A stretch of DNA of 64,000 bases, from assembly GCF_000189635.1 (NCBI RefSeq), contig NW_002476434.1, forward strand, positions 1,860,001 to 1,924,000, in the 5' to 3' direction. Positions 37,801 to 52,800 of this stretch are shown here, piece after piece; the first letter of the stretch is position 1, and every line of letters begins with the position of its first letter. A program made the position numbers and the translations under genes. The notes under the pieces are model-generated. The model was not told the DNA's origin, did no database searches, and saw only the letters and a list, made by a program, of their open reading frames with translations. The stretch comes from Tetrahymena thermophila SB210. Its lineage: Eukaryota > Ciliophora > Oligohymenophorea > Hymenostomatida > Tetrahymenidae.

Positions 37801-40800
37801 AATATGAGTGTAATAAGTACAATGGCTCAAGTGATGTTTGCTGTTAAAAAAGCTCTTGTTCAAGGCTATACCTAATTCCCATTCGGTGACCTAACTTTAC
37901 CTTGTAATAACTAATTTGGTTTGATGTGCTCTTATTAAATTACATAAGATGGTAACAAAAACTCATTTGAAATACTACCAAAGAGTCTTTTAGAAAACTT
38001 TAGAATCATAAACTTCATCTAACCTGATATAGAACCAATCTTCAGAGTAATTACTACATTTAAATAAATATTTTAAGTATTTAATCAACTTATTTAACTA
38101 AATTATTTTAATTTTAGCAATACTTTTTGATGCTTGGAGTTAAAGACTATTAAGTAGAGGAAAAATTAAAATAATTCTTATTATTTTTCTCATTTTTATC
38201 AAGCTCCTTTGACAAGCAGTACTTCTTATAAAAAAATATGCTCACAGAATAGGATCTAGGAGATATTAAATATAGTAAATTTGAGGGAATGCATAATGTC
38301 TTCTCTATGAAGAGTTTGATCAAATTCATGCATATCTCCTTAATGGCATAAATTAATAGCAAATATGAATCAGATCCCATTGAAATTTTAAAGAATTAAT
38401 TGGATTTATAATTACAAGCAACTCTTTCTTAGAGTGCATACTAATTCATTAAAATCACATTCTCAAGATTCTTCACTGAAAACACTCACAAAAAGAAATT
38501 TATCAAAAAAGCTCCTGTTGTCACTAGAAGTAGTGACCCAAACATTTAATTGATAGAAGAACCCTCAATTCATGTAAAAATGCCCGATTTTGAGCTTATA
38601 AACCCTCTAAGCTATTCTACGATTGAAAAGTATTTGCCTCATATTCATTCATTCTTAGAAACGAATTTTATTTAACCAACTGAAAACTTATTTAACCTCA
38701 TTTCTACCTTAATTCCTATCACCATGAATAAGATGCCTGTAATTTTCTATGGAGCTCCAGGAAAAAAGAAAACAACTATGATTAAACTTTTAGCATTTAT
38801 CCAGGCAAAATAGTAAAGCTTAAACTTTAACATAAATTTCGTCAAAATAGATGCAGTAACTTCTGAATCACTCTTGGGTTATAAAAACAAAAGTAACAAA
38901 TTTCAATTTCAATTTAATAATTTTCATTTAAATCCTTAACTAAATAAATAAATATATCAGAGGGTATGTTCAGAAGAGGACTTGTAGAATTAATTATAGA
39001 AGGTATAAAATACTTTTAACCTGATGAGAAAGAGACTAAAGATGTTTTATATGACTTCGAAAACTAATTTTGTACTATTCCTGCAGCTCCTTATGTGTCT
39101 AATAAAGATAACAAATTAAAGTCTGAATCTAAAATTGTAATAAAAAAGAAAAATCAAACCAATAAACTCACTGAAAATGATTGGATAGTTATTGAGTCAT
39201 CCTCTGCTTTAAATAAAAACCCTCATTAGACTTATCTGGATTATGCACTCGATGGGTTCTAAAAGGTAATGAACAATTATTTATTTGGAAAAAAATATTT
39301 TAATAATTGAATTAATCAAATCTTGAAAGTTGAAATAAAAATTATTAAATTAAATAAAATCATTTAATTAAAATAATTTTGTTATTATGAAAAATCAGAA
39401 ACACTTTAACTTGATAAACAGTGATATTGTTAAGATTCCAAGAGATATTTACAGTATTTTTGAATTAGAATCACTTACAAATCTTTCTCCATCTAACATA
39501 CACAATTACTTTTTATGTTACTTCAGCACAGAAATTTTCGACCTCAAATAGGAATTCATACATTGGTTTGAAGTTAAATGCAGCTAAAATAGCTACTTCG
39601 CTCAATTTGGAACTATACTTAAGATTTTATTTGCTTTCTTCTTCCTCGAATATATGAAATAAATTGATTATTATCATAAAGATGAGGTAAATTATTTATT
39701 TTTTCATTCTATTTAACAAATAAATTAATATCAATTTTATTAATAGACATTCCTTTACAGATTATCAAAGAAGGCTTATCTGAGGAACTTTTTGCATTAT
39801 CTTGAAATATTCTTTAATGAAATAAGAAAATTCGATATTGCTTGTGGTGAATATGAAGTTTCCAATTCAAATATTCCAGTTATTAATTTAAGAAGATAGA
39901 GGAAAAATAAAAGATAAACACAACTCTACGAATTTGAATAACTTTCTAACATTCTGAATACTCATATCAATACAGAATAGAGTGAAAGTAAAAAATAACT
40001 TTTTTAAATAAAGTATATCTATTTTTATTAAATTAATTAATTAGTTGGTGGTGTTGATCCAGGAATCAGATTAATTTGCACTATGGAGAGTATATTCATT
40101 TTTGCATTGACTTACAGTGTTGCAATAAACTTAAGAAATGAGAAGAAAATATACTATTAAGAGTTTATTGAGAAATAAATCAATCAATATATTTCTTACA
40201 GAATTAAGAATACTACTTGCACATTTGATTAAGATAAATATCCCTTTGGATTGAATTTAAGAGATTTGGTAAGCACAGAAAGGGTTAATTTATTTGATAT
40301 TTGCTATGATGTTTCAAATTAAACATGGGTCAAGTGGAAAAATGTAACTCTTGAAGAATATGGTGGCGTTATCAGTGGAGATTTTACTCGTGATACTTTG
40401 GATTATAGAGAAATAGTTAGGTTAAACTATGATTCGATTGAATACTTAAAAGGTAAGATTCATTAAGAAAAGAATGTCATTTTTATACCAGAAAGCGGAG
40501 TATTCGTAGAGACTAATGCTACTAAGATAACGAAATTCTTAATGTAATTTGCTGTTTCATACAGTAAACCTACAATTGTGATTTCTTAAAACTAAAATGG
40601 TATTACAAGCTGTATTTAAAATAAGTTAAAAACACTTATTGAACATCACTCTTATTCAACTGCTTACATCTCTTTAGACAGAGGCACAACAATCAAATAA
40701 GTATGAAATCTATTCAAACAAAAACAAAATTAACAGTATAATTAAAAAAATAGTTCCAGAAAAGAGTCGAAAGAAATTTAATTTGGAAGAACAACAACCA

Positions 40801-43800
40801 CTTAACATCTGTGTACGACACAAATACTTTAGTTGTTATTGATGACTTAAATCTGGCTATGGAGTAAATAAAATATTTTTATGATTAAATGCATTTTAAA
40901 AATTAATATAAATTTATAGTGGAGTTTCACCTATTGGAGCTTTGAGATATTTCTATGAAAATGAAGGATGGTTTTCTAACAGCAAGATGAGATTCATTTA
41001 ATTTTCACTTACTAGAATGCTGGCTATTTATGGATATAGTCCTTATGCTTCCTCTAATATTTTTGATCCTGCATATACTGTTCTATCAAATAGCATTTTG
41101 GAGAAATCAATGATACTAAGAATGCCAGAAAATGATAATAGAGACTTAGCCAGCATCTTTTCAGCTTATAATTAAGTTGATGTGCTTTTAAATATATCTG
41201 AAAAAAAGACCTTTTTAAACACTATGAAATCTCTATGCGCTATTATGGCTATTACAAATATTGAATATTAAGAAGAGTTCTCACTGATTGCTAACATAGT
41301 GAGTGGTAATTTTTCAATACGTAAAGGTATTGAAGTCATTAAAAATATGAACTATTTCGAATACTTTAGCAAGAATAGGTCACAAATTATGCCAGAACTT
41401 TTCTTTAGAGCTATTGTCTTTTTGTAAGATTTAACATTTAATATTTTTTTTATTTAAATTCTTTTTAGAATGAATTAGTATTATGCTTCAGAATTCATTT
41501 ACAACAAGATTGAAGATACAAAGACAAAACAGCATGTAAATGGATCAATAAGTTAAACAGAATTAAGAGAGTAGAGCTAAAGAAATGAAGAGTAATCTAT
41601 TGAAGGCAATTTAATGATGAAAAGAGCATCTTTCTCAAAGAAGGAAAGCACAGAAGGAGATTATTAAAAGAGAAACAGCTAAACAGGTATAAGCGAAGGA
41701 GGTAATTAAAAGATGAGAGATGATTACGAAGAAGAAGATAGTGATGATATTATCGAGGAGGAAAAGATCAAAACCAGAAGTGCTAAAAAAAGAAGAAGTC
41801 TCTAGCTTAAGAAAGAATAAAATATTAACATGCTACCATTCTCTCATGAACCCTTGATTTAGAATTTAGAAGATTTCAAAGTATTAAATAAATAGTCTAT
41901 TCCTAACACTTAAAAAGTACTTTATTTCTTATTGTTCGCTGAATAATAAGAAAACTCTCTAGAGCAGCTAATCCTAAAGATTGGAGCTAACACAGGTGCT
42001 ATTGATGAAACAGGTCTGATAAATAAGAATAATTATGCTCCCGTATTTACGAAATAAAAAGAAGAATATTTATTGAAAACAGATGAACTTTTATCACCTC
42101 TAAACCCTTTCAAGAATAATGATAAGCAGGCTTAATTGAATGATATGCTAGATAACATCCCATCACCTTAACGTAAGCCTGCAAATTTCAAGAGAACGCC
42201 TCTTCGTTAGCAATCTCTTCTCTTAGAATTGCGAAAAATTGAATAGTAAGATAATATCAATCCTATAAAGGAAGAAGATGATGAATCCTAGTTGCAGACA
42301 GCAAGAAGATAGGATTTCGAAGATACACCATAAAATTTAAGTTCAGCTTTAGGAAGCAAGAATACACCTAAACAAGTATTTGATTTCTAGGAAAGAGGAC
42401 AAACACTATTGACACGTAAACAGAAGAAGAGTTTAACAACAGCTTTTAGAAGCAGTCCTTCCAACTAGCTTTAAGAAGTAGCTGGTATAAAAGCATTTGT
42501 AAATTCACCTCAAAGATTTGGTGAAGAATCAAGTAAAGTATCATCAGATAAATTATCTTAAGCTTAAAGAGAAGCAGATGGCGCAGTCCCAGAGGAAACT
42601 CTTCAAATGATGCGTTTGGAATAGAAAGTAGCTATTTAAATGGCTGCTCCAAGTAGAGATATAACTAATGCATATAAATCTAAATTTTAAAAAGATACTT
42701 CAAACAAGCACAAACGCCAAACTTTTATACTAAATAAAGAACAAGAAGAAGAGTTATTTATAAGAAATATCGAGTCTAAAATTGACAATTAAATGAATAT
42801 TTAGTTTGAAGAGTTAGCCACACTACCTGATTAACTGGTAAGAGAATTCAGCAGAATGCTAGAAAGTGAGTTGTTAGAAGGTTCATTAGGGATGAATAAA
42901 TAATCTAATACTGTTTTATCGTTTAGACATGAATTGTAGTTCTTTAATTGGGCTCTTCTTGATCAAGACATAGATGATGATAAATAAAGTTTCGATAGCA
43001 GAAGCAAAGATATGTTTAACTATTAATTCTGTTTGGTAACCAAAAAGAGAGAGAAAAAGGTCTTTGATTTTATCCTTTAAAAGTTCAGAGATTTTTCAGT
43101 GAATAATCCTTTCCTTTTAAATAATTTCTTAGTGAGAGAGTGCAATTTCGAATCACTATACTTCCATACTCTAAAGCTTCTTCACCTACTTTAGATATCA
43201 AGCAGTCACATCTTTTTAAATTCTCAATTTACTAAAGAAAGTACAAGAGAAATCATTAAATTCATATCTAAAATCCTCCATCTTAAGTTATATGAGACAG
43301 ATATTACAATCAACACAATCGAATAATTTAAGCAAACTCTCTTTGAAGCTTTAAAAGGTAATTTTTTCAAAATATTTTTTAAATAAACAGCAATTGAACA
43401 GATTTTTCTTTATTTTTTGATATAATTTAACAAAGAAAGTAATTTTAATTAAAATATTTTTTGGTTATTTAAATAAATTAAAAAGATCTATTTGGACATG
43501 AATCATACTCTATATTCTATTTGAGAATTTCTAAAGATGGTGTTATTGGTAGTTCTATGGCAGACTACAATTAAAAAGATATGAAGGAGAGCTTTAAATT
43601 GACTAAGGTATTAGAAATAATTCATACATTAGTCTCAGGTAGTGAAATCTTAAGTTTATTCACTAAGGAGCAGCTTGAAACTTTGATTTCACATTGGAAG
43701 CTACAAAAAAGATTTTTCGGTATGAATAATCATATTTTGTATCACATTATTTCTAAAAGAATAAGGAGTCATTTGAAAATAATTATTTCTTAAGAGCCAC

Positions 43801-46800
43801 TCCCAAAAGAAAAGAACATTTTTTACTCTCTTTATTCTAATCTTTTTAAGGAGTTCAATAAGTATCTCATGATTCCCATACATGCCTCTGAAGATTCAGA
43901 TAAGAAAAACTGGCTTTAAGATCTCATTTAAATATCAATTTCTTAGAGCAAACTAGACTTAATTAAAAAAATATATTCTATCGAATTAGAAATCTCTCGT
44001 GTCTATGAGAGTCAATACTTTAGCAATATTAGAAGATCTTTTGAAGAAAACCTTTCTCTTTTCTATTTAACATAAAATATTTTTAAGACCTAAATCCGTC
44101 TCAAAGAAAAAAAACTACGTGAAAATGGAAAATATCCTCAAATGATTAAATTGATGGAAGAAAAGTTTTTAGTTTTTGAAAGTTAAATAGAAATAAATGA
44201 CCATAATCTCGAAACCACGAAACACAAAAAGCAAAATCTAGAAGAACTACTTGAAAAAAATACTGCTATATCTAAGCAACTTCATACTGAAATATAAGGT
44301 AACCAACCAACTACCGATTTAAATAATATTTGTTATAAAATATTCTTTTTTTAATTTAGAATTGCTCAATGAAGAAGCTAAAATTCAGTAGCTAATAAAC
44401 AGAGTTTAATTTTATGAAAAGCATGTCTAAGAATTCGAGTCCAGAAGTAAAGAATTAGTTGAAAAATTGAGAGTAAAAGATGCTTAGACATACAATGATG
44501 ATGTAAACATATAATTTAATTTTTAAAAGTGAATAAAATTCAATAAATATTTTATAAAAAATAAATTAAAATTTTTAAATTAGGATTTGCACTTTTAACA
44601 CAAACATTTCATAAAAAAATTCAATATGTTTAATAAGTTGAGAAAAAAAAAACTTTGAAAAATCAAATGATTTTTTCAGAAATTTAAATATTGAACATAT
44701 AGCAGATAAATATGAGATTAAATTTTAATTTTATAAAAAGATAAAACCTCAAAAATTCTTAGAAGTTGTAAGCATGAATGTTTACTGTATTGCTTTCTTT
44801 ATCACTATGAATAATTTCTTAGAAGAAAAATTCAGAATTGACTTTAATTAGTTGGAAGAAGATTTAAAGAACACTAAAAATAAAATACACTTTTTAGATA
44901 TGCCGAATTTAGATTTCTACAAAGAACGTTTGGTAGAAGTTGTTTCTGATTTTTCATGGATTAAATTGGCTTTGGACACAATGGATGAAACTAAAATTAC
45001 TGAGAAGCACCTTCAGCTGCTTCAAATGATTAACAAAGAATATGGTGGTGGATAAGAAACCAATTTAATTTCTTTGTAGAGTGGTTTTAATGTTTCTCAG
45101 CTCCAGACAATTAAGTTTATTGATATCGGAATAGACTTTGTTCGTATCAGCATTGAAAAGCGCAGATTCCCTGAATCTTCCTAAGTTATTTAGGAAAAAT
45201 TAAATGTTGTTCAATCTAAGCGCATAGGTAAAGAATAAGAAAAGGTTGAACCAGATAATTTATGTGCGAGACTTCCAGGAGAGATAGAATAATTAAGAAT
45301 TGAGTAAAAGAATTACATGAATGCTTTATCTAAGAAAAGACAAGGTTTGACTCATTTCTCTCTTTGTTTAACACAGTCCAGAGAACTTTTTGAAGAATTT
45401 ATTCGTCAAGAAACATAAGATTTGAAAGATAAAAAACTACTTTCTTAAATATCTTAGCTTGTTTCTATACTTATTAATACTGGAATGAAATATCCTTAAT
45501 TTGTTACCAAAAAGATTTTAACACTTTTCAAAGAAAAATTAAACCTTTCTTTCAGATATTTCTAACATTAATATAAAATATCTACAGTCCTTAAGAATCT
45601 ATAGTATTACTATGAAGTTCTCAAATTAGAAGTACCTCTCAATTAAGATATGATTGATTTCATAGCTATTATTGATTTCCTCATAGACTATGACATGTTC
45701 TACTATCCTTTTATAAGAGATCCCTCTGGTATATACTCAGAATATGTCAAGGCTAAATTCACCTCTAAGTTCAGACACGAACAATATACAGTTGATCCTC
45801 AATCAGAAATTAACATAGAAGAAGTAACATTATTTCAAATTATTATCGCAAATTTACTAAATTTTAATTCAAATCAATTTTTTTTTTGAGATTAATTATT
45901 ACAATATTTTTATTTATTTATTTATTTATTTGTTGAATAAATTATAAACAAATTTTTTATCTAAAAAGGCCTTAGTTAGAGGTGAAACTCTTATTGTAGA
46001 AGATTTTGATTAAGATTTACTTGAAATGATTATGCCTATCATTGAATGGAAAAATGAAAGAATGTAAAAGCTACTCTTTTATTACATGAAAGACCCTGCA
46101 GACACTGATCTTGCAAGCTTGCAGATTAACTAAGAGAGACATACTCTTTAAATTAATGGAAAAGTAATTGAAGTGCATCCAGATTTTAGATTAATTATGA
46201 TTTACTAAGGTGACAGAATGACTTTTTCACATACTTTCTTCACTAAAGTGTTTGTTATGATCATGGAAATAGAAGATGAAGAAAGATGGAAATAAACTAT
46301 TACAGATCACTTGATAAACGGTTTTTACATAAAAGAAAAGAAATAAATATTAGAAACTGTAAGAAAAAATTTATCAATTCAATATTTTTTTTTTTCATTG
46401 TAACTTTATTTAATTTTAAAAAATATTTTATATAGAAAATAAATGAGCTAATTGAAAGAGAATAGTCTCTTAAAAATAGTTGTTAAAGTGTTTATGATAA
46501 GTTGCTCAATGTTGAAGCATCAGATGATTTAGATTTTATGAATTTCGTAATTGATGAAATCAAAATGTAAAAGCAAATCATATCACCTTTAATAGAGACA
46601 GAAGCTAGCTTAGGAGAAGATGATTAATAAATTGAATAAAATGAAGCTATAGAAGATGACGAAGAATTTGAGAACTAAGAGTTCTTTAAAGCTATGTAAA
46701 TGCCTGAGCCTGAAAAACCATTAGAAGAAAATAAAGTTGTAGAATAATAGGCCTAATCTTCTAGACCACCACTAAAACGTCCCCCAATGGTAAAGAGACC

Positions 46801-49800
46801 ATAAAAGCCTTTACCAGTTGCATAGTAATAATTTTATAAAATTTATTTATTGTTTTATTTAATGTTTGAATTAAAATTAGAAAAAAGAAGCAGATAGCAG
46901 CAGCTAAAAAATAACAATAGTTGGAGATGGAAGAGAAAAATAGAGAGATAATGAGACACAAGAATAACTTATTAAAGGCGAAGTAAGAGAGCCATTTATT
47001 TACTCCTTCTCACTCTTCTAGACTTATGTTCGATAATAGAAGAAAAAAGATGAATTTAAAACAGCAAGCATTAAAAACTGGTTCAGACTAGGAATACGTC
47101 AAAAAATTCTATCACAAATTAGATGAGCTATTCGAATTTTCTTCTCTCTTTTTAGGTATTTTAGAATTCATTTATGCAGTTAAAGTCAATTGGATGAATG
47201 TCCAAGAAGCTATGGGCTCTATTTACAGTTTTTCTGATAAAACATTTTTGTTGTTGATAAGTTCTTCTATTGAAAACTGTAAGCGTCATAATCATCTGCC
47301 TAAATCTTAAACAGTAAATTAACTTTTTATTTTTAATCTAATTTTATCAATAAATTATTTTTTAGGAAAATCAATTAAGTCAAAAATTCTTAAAAGCTTT
47401 TTGTGAAACAATTTATTCCACATTAGTTGGTGGACTTAGAGAAGATCATTAAAATTTGTTCTGTTTGTACTTTGCACTGATGTTTTTGAGAGGTATGAAC
47501 TAATTTACTGAATTTGAATGGAAGATGTTCATAAACTGGAATATCGAATCAAGTGAATCATAGAATGTTTTCTATGACAGTTTGTATGAGAATAAGTGGG
47601 GTACTATCAAAAACCATCTAATTTCGTTTTATAATTTATCGAACAATTTATTAGCTCCTCTACTTACTTTAAAACAAAGTAATAAGTTTCATTTTTAAAT
47701 ATTTTCTCTGAATTTAATTTAAAATATAAAAAAAGATGATGTTACTAAAGGATTACTAACACAAGGTAGTTAATTGAATCTTTCTCATGTTTAAAGCGAT
47801 AATAGTATGCTCAGCATTGTAAATCCAAATAAAACAGAGTAAAATGAATAGCTAGATAGTAGCATAGATTAAAGCTTCAGTGCACACTTTAGCTTATAAC
47901 AAGGCAAAAAAATAGACAAGAGAAGTTTGTTTGCCTTAAAGTTCTAGAAAGCAGTAAGCAAACAACTACAACAAGAATAGCACGAAAACTTACAAGATAA
48001 TTAGAAAGATCAATTTGAAATTTTCCTTAAAAAGCAACAGTCATCTTAAAGAGAAAAATCTGTATCTACCGAAAAACCTGCTATAAAATAAGACAAATTT
48101 TAAGCAAAAGAGTAATTCATTAATTCATTTATAAATTTATAAAATTTAATTAACTAATCATTATTAGCATTTAAAGAAATTTGTTAAAATTATTATTAAT
48201 AAATATTGATATTTGATTGATTAACCTGAACTTATTTATTTATTTATTAAAAAATAGATAATTACCAATAACAAAAGAGGAAGAAGAAGAAATTTCAATT
48301 TCTTCCAAAACAATATCTGATAATGAAATAAATGAAGAAGATGAGTTAAAAGAAGAAAGTTCATAGCAATCTAGATCTAGATCGAGCAGTTAAAAAGAAG
48401 AAAATCTTCAAAGTGGAAGAGATTTAGGAAGTTAAGATCATATACAAGAAGATTTAGATGAAAATTAATATTAGCAAGAAGATGAATCTGCATTTTAAAA
48501 TTTCAAAAGAAATTTATCAAACGAAGAATATAATCCTTTTTCCTAGGAATCTAATAAAGAAGATAATCTAAATGTATCAGAATAAGCTATTTCAGCAGGT
48601 TCAATTCATAGTGAAGAAGAAGAAGAGGATTTAAAAAATAGCACTAGCCTAAAATAATAGAAAACATTACAATAAATTTAAGCTTTAACTAATAACTTTA
48701 ATGTTTAAGATGCATTAGAAAACGTCTCTACTAGAAACTAAATTAAAATTGGTAGAAAAGCATTTGAGGGTTTCCTACATCTTTTCAGTCTATTCCCTTA
48801 AAGAACTCAAATGAAACATTTGGTTAACAGTCTACTCTCGAAATTAAGTCATTGGATAGACTTCCAGAATACCTCTCTTAAGATGAAAAATTACGATTAC
48901 AATAAAAACATCATTATTCCTACTCTTGTATAAAATATAGAGAGAAAAGTAACTCCTCTTCAACTACTCTTATTTGTCAAGCATTTTAGGTAAAATTCAT
49001 TTTTAAGATTAATTAATTCATATAATTTAATTATTTTATTATTAATTAATTAACAAACTAGACCTGAAGAATTATAAAGATTCGCCAAGTATTTCTTCAG
49101 AAAAGCATTCAAAGGCTATATTGAAGAAATACCTCAAAATAATTTCGATCAACATTGCTAAACAGGTATTTATTTATTTAACTATTTAACACCATTTAGT
49201 TAATATCATTTGAAAAATTTAGCTTTATCATTTATCAAATCTAAAATTATTAATTTTTCAATTTAAAAATAAATGAAATTGAAAACAAAATTTAATAAAA
49301 TTGAAATCATTAATTTATTTTGGCAAATATCTATTAAGTAACATTAAAACATTTTTAAAATATTTAATACACTTTTGAATTAATTGGAGGTTTTTTCAAT
49401 TTATTAATAAAATAAAATAAAATGTTTAAAGTTTAAATGAAAATTTAAATTATTTATTTTATTTTTGCTTTTAGAATGATTTAAAAAAATCATCATTTAC
49501 TTTTTTCACTTTTTATGCTTATTTAATAAAATTAAATAAATAAATCAACAAGATTGGATGAGAAGACCTACTGCTTTATTCCATCACTCTGTTTAAAAGA
49601 GCATGTTTGAAGCTTTGGAACTCAAAATGATGAGTTTACAGATTGAAGGTGGACTTGTAAGACTACCTGTGGGTATTTTACCTGTAAAAAATATTCTTGA
49701 GAAGATTACTGAAGCAGGCGGCGCTGGATAGTGGCTTGCAATAGAAAATATAGAATTGCTAGGTAGAAAAGACTTACTTTAAATTTTGAAGAAGATTGAT

Positions 49801-52800
49801 TAAGAATTACTTGAGTCTACTTCGAGAAGAACATTCAAGGTTTGGTTGATCTTTAACTTAAACGATGAAGGAGAGAATTATGAGAAATCAAATTTCTCTA
49901 AAAAAGTCTTGCCTTTGTTATAAAGTTACTTGGAGAGATGTTGGAAGATTTACATTAATAGTCCTCATAAGATAGCCCGTACTTTAAATATTATGTATAA
50001 CATCGAAATCTAAGAGTACAGAGCTAGACAACAGTTATAACGTGATGGTAAAAAGGCATAGTCAATAGTAGATTTAAATAAGCTTGCTGCATCTTTGCTT
50101 GAAAGTGGTCCAGAAAAGTACACTTCTATAAATAATTCTGTTATTCAGTGCTACATTCATCGTTACATATAGCACAAACAAAAAACTTTAAGAGAAGATA
50201 GAACTATTGCATTTAATCTTCACTGCTTCCTAGATAGAGAAAAACTTAAAAAGGATAATGTCGTATTTGAGGAGCGTATAGTAGATTATGAGCATAAATA
50301 TAAGTTTGCTCTTTCATTCATGTTTGCAACACTCAGACAAAGAGTAAAGTATGAAAGATTGCAATTCTGTTACTATGTATAAGAACCATTTATGTATGTA
50401 AGTGACTTCGATATACAAGCTATGTAAGATGAAATGTTCCTCTTTTTAAGTGATTACACATTAGATATTTAAGTTTTCATTTCGAAATTCCTAAATCACT
50501 GGTTTAGAGATACATACAAGTACGGTTACTCCACATATTCTTCAACTATAATCAGAGATCTATCAAGAATATTTGTTTTTACCGCTTAAGAAAATACAAC
50601 TAAAATTACTGTACATAACAATATTCCAACTTTGAGAGGTATTGTTGAAAATGATAATACATTTGACTATGAAATATATGATTTCCACTAGGGTGTTTAT
50701 CCCACTGTTGAAGAAGCACTATACAAATCCATTAAGTCATTCCCTAACGAAGACCCAATCAAGATACTTTCCTTGTAATTTATTATTCCTTTTATCCATT
50801 AAACAATTTGATTTTTTTAAAAATTTTATCGAAATTCAAAAAAAATTTTTTTAGATTTAAACAATTCATGTGAAAATTTTAAGCTGCTTTATTGAAATTT
50901 TTTCCTTTTATTTTTATGATAAATTAAAAAAATAGAAAATAAAAAATCAATATAAAAAAAAAACAAAATATTTTTAATTATTTTAGTTTGTTTTTAAATT
51001 TAAATTTTATTTAAATTATTTTTTAATAAAAAATAAATCAATAAATAAATAAAGGAATCAAAACTCAGAGTTTTTGTTTAACTACAATTAATCTCAGGGA
51101 TTGATGAATAGAGTAATGGAGGTTGAAAAGAAATGGGAAGAGAATAAGCTGGCTAAATTAATTACCATGCTTGATAGGATTAAATTCACTTAAGAAAATA
51201 TTTAGTCAGATTATATGAACTCATAAGTTAGATCGTTCTTCAATGTTCATCTACATCGCTACTTGCATTAGCATGAAGCTTAGCTGGAGATAACTTAACT
51301 TATCCATTATTTATTAGAAGTGCTAGATTTTAACTTTGACCTTAAGACTATTAGCTTCTTTAAGGTTAAATCACAAAGAGGTGATTCGTTCTAAGCTGTT
51401 TTAGATAATTGGGTTGAATCTATTTAAGCTTCTATCCCTTCACAACATAATTCCTTACTTATTAATCCAGATGGCTCTCTCATAGACTAAGCAATAAACA
51501 AAGATCTTATTAAGCTGAACAAATACGCTAATTATCATGCAGGAGGACAAAGTAGTGCATAGAAAAACTCTCGTTAAAGTACAGTTCTTATTCCTCAAGG
51601 AAAAATACCTACATAGCCTTCACAAACTGCTATTAAAGTGAATACATAATAATAAATTGAGTTAACCAGATAAGGAACGTTTAAAGTTAATAAAACTAAC
51701 TTATCTACTTTCGGGGAATAATCACCCAGATATAAGAATTAGACAATTAATGATGATAATTTATAAAGTCCTCTTGAACCTAATTAAATAAATCCTCATA
51801 CAAGTGTTCATCATCGCTAGTTATTTAACAGAAATGTACGTAAACATGAAAGCAAATTCTTGAAAGCTTTGTAACACGAAAAAGAAGAAAGTAAACTTAG
51901 AATTACCAGAAACAGAAATGATTCTTCATACTAATAAAGCGATAATAGAATACAAACAGATTTTAGCAACACTCTAGGTCATATACTAGCTTCACATACG
52001 AATCAATCATAAAACAGTTTCCACAATGCTGATGAAGAAGATTCTGATTCTCATGGCGTTATTCCTCTTTCTTAACAGTAAATTGCCACTAATTTAAGTC
52101 AAATCCATTACAGAAGCTAGAATGCTTCTAACTTTTTGCAAGATGAAGGTATGGGGGATGACGAAAGCGATTTTACACTTAACCAGCAAAATGTATACAA
52201 AATACTGCTTTTGAATGAAATTATAAGTGCTCACAGACTCATAGAAACTATCCGTTAAGATCTCTAATCTGTTTTAGATTATGTTACCAACAGAACCGAA
52301 TTTACAACTAACTTATATATTTAAGATTTACTAGACTGTCTACTTAATAACAGAGTTCCAATTAATTGGTGGAAACAAGGATTCTTGCTCAACAAAAAGA
52401 CTTTATATGATTTCATTTAGTCATTCTTATGCAAACACGAGCACTTGAATATTATAATCAATAGCAGATAAGGATAGCTATTCCCTATCATCCCATTACA
52501 AAAACTTTTCAATCCAATTTAATTGTTCACATCTCTCTAGCTATAATTCTGTTTGCTCAAAAACGTAAATTTATTTATAATTATGATTTTAACTCAAACT
52601 GCAAACAATTATCAATTTTTTTTTTTTTTTAAATAATTAATTATTATTAAATAATAAAGTTTAAACTCCACGAAGTAAAATTCTAATTTAGAAAGCTAAG
52701 AAAAATGGAGTCCAGATAACCTTCAGAAGGAGGTATATTTGTAAGTGGACTTTATTTGAAGGGAGGTAGAATAAATATGGAAAATTTAATGCTAGAAGAT

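Noticed and set aside
34692-38380. Several minus-strand open frames of 65-85 codons inside the dynein-like exons
   Set aside because: They are antisense shadows of well-supported exons and encode nothing recognisable.
44510-44690. A frame break in the stalk region of the dynein-like gene
   Set aside because: A 53-nt exon (44584-44636) and a 43-nt GT-AG intron (44637-44679) resolve the apparent break with correct phase on both sides.
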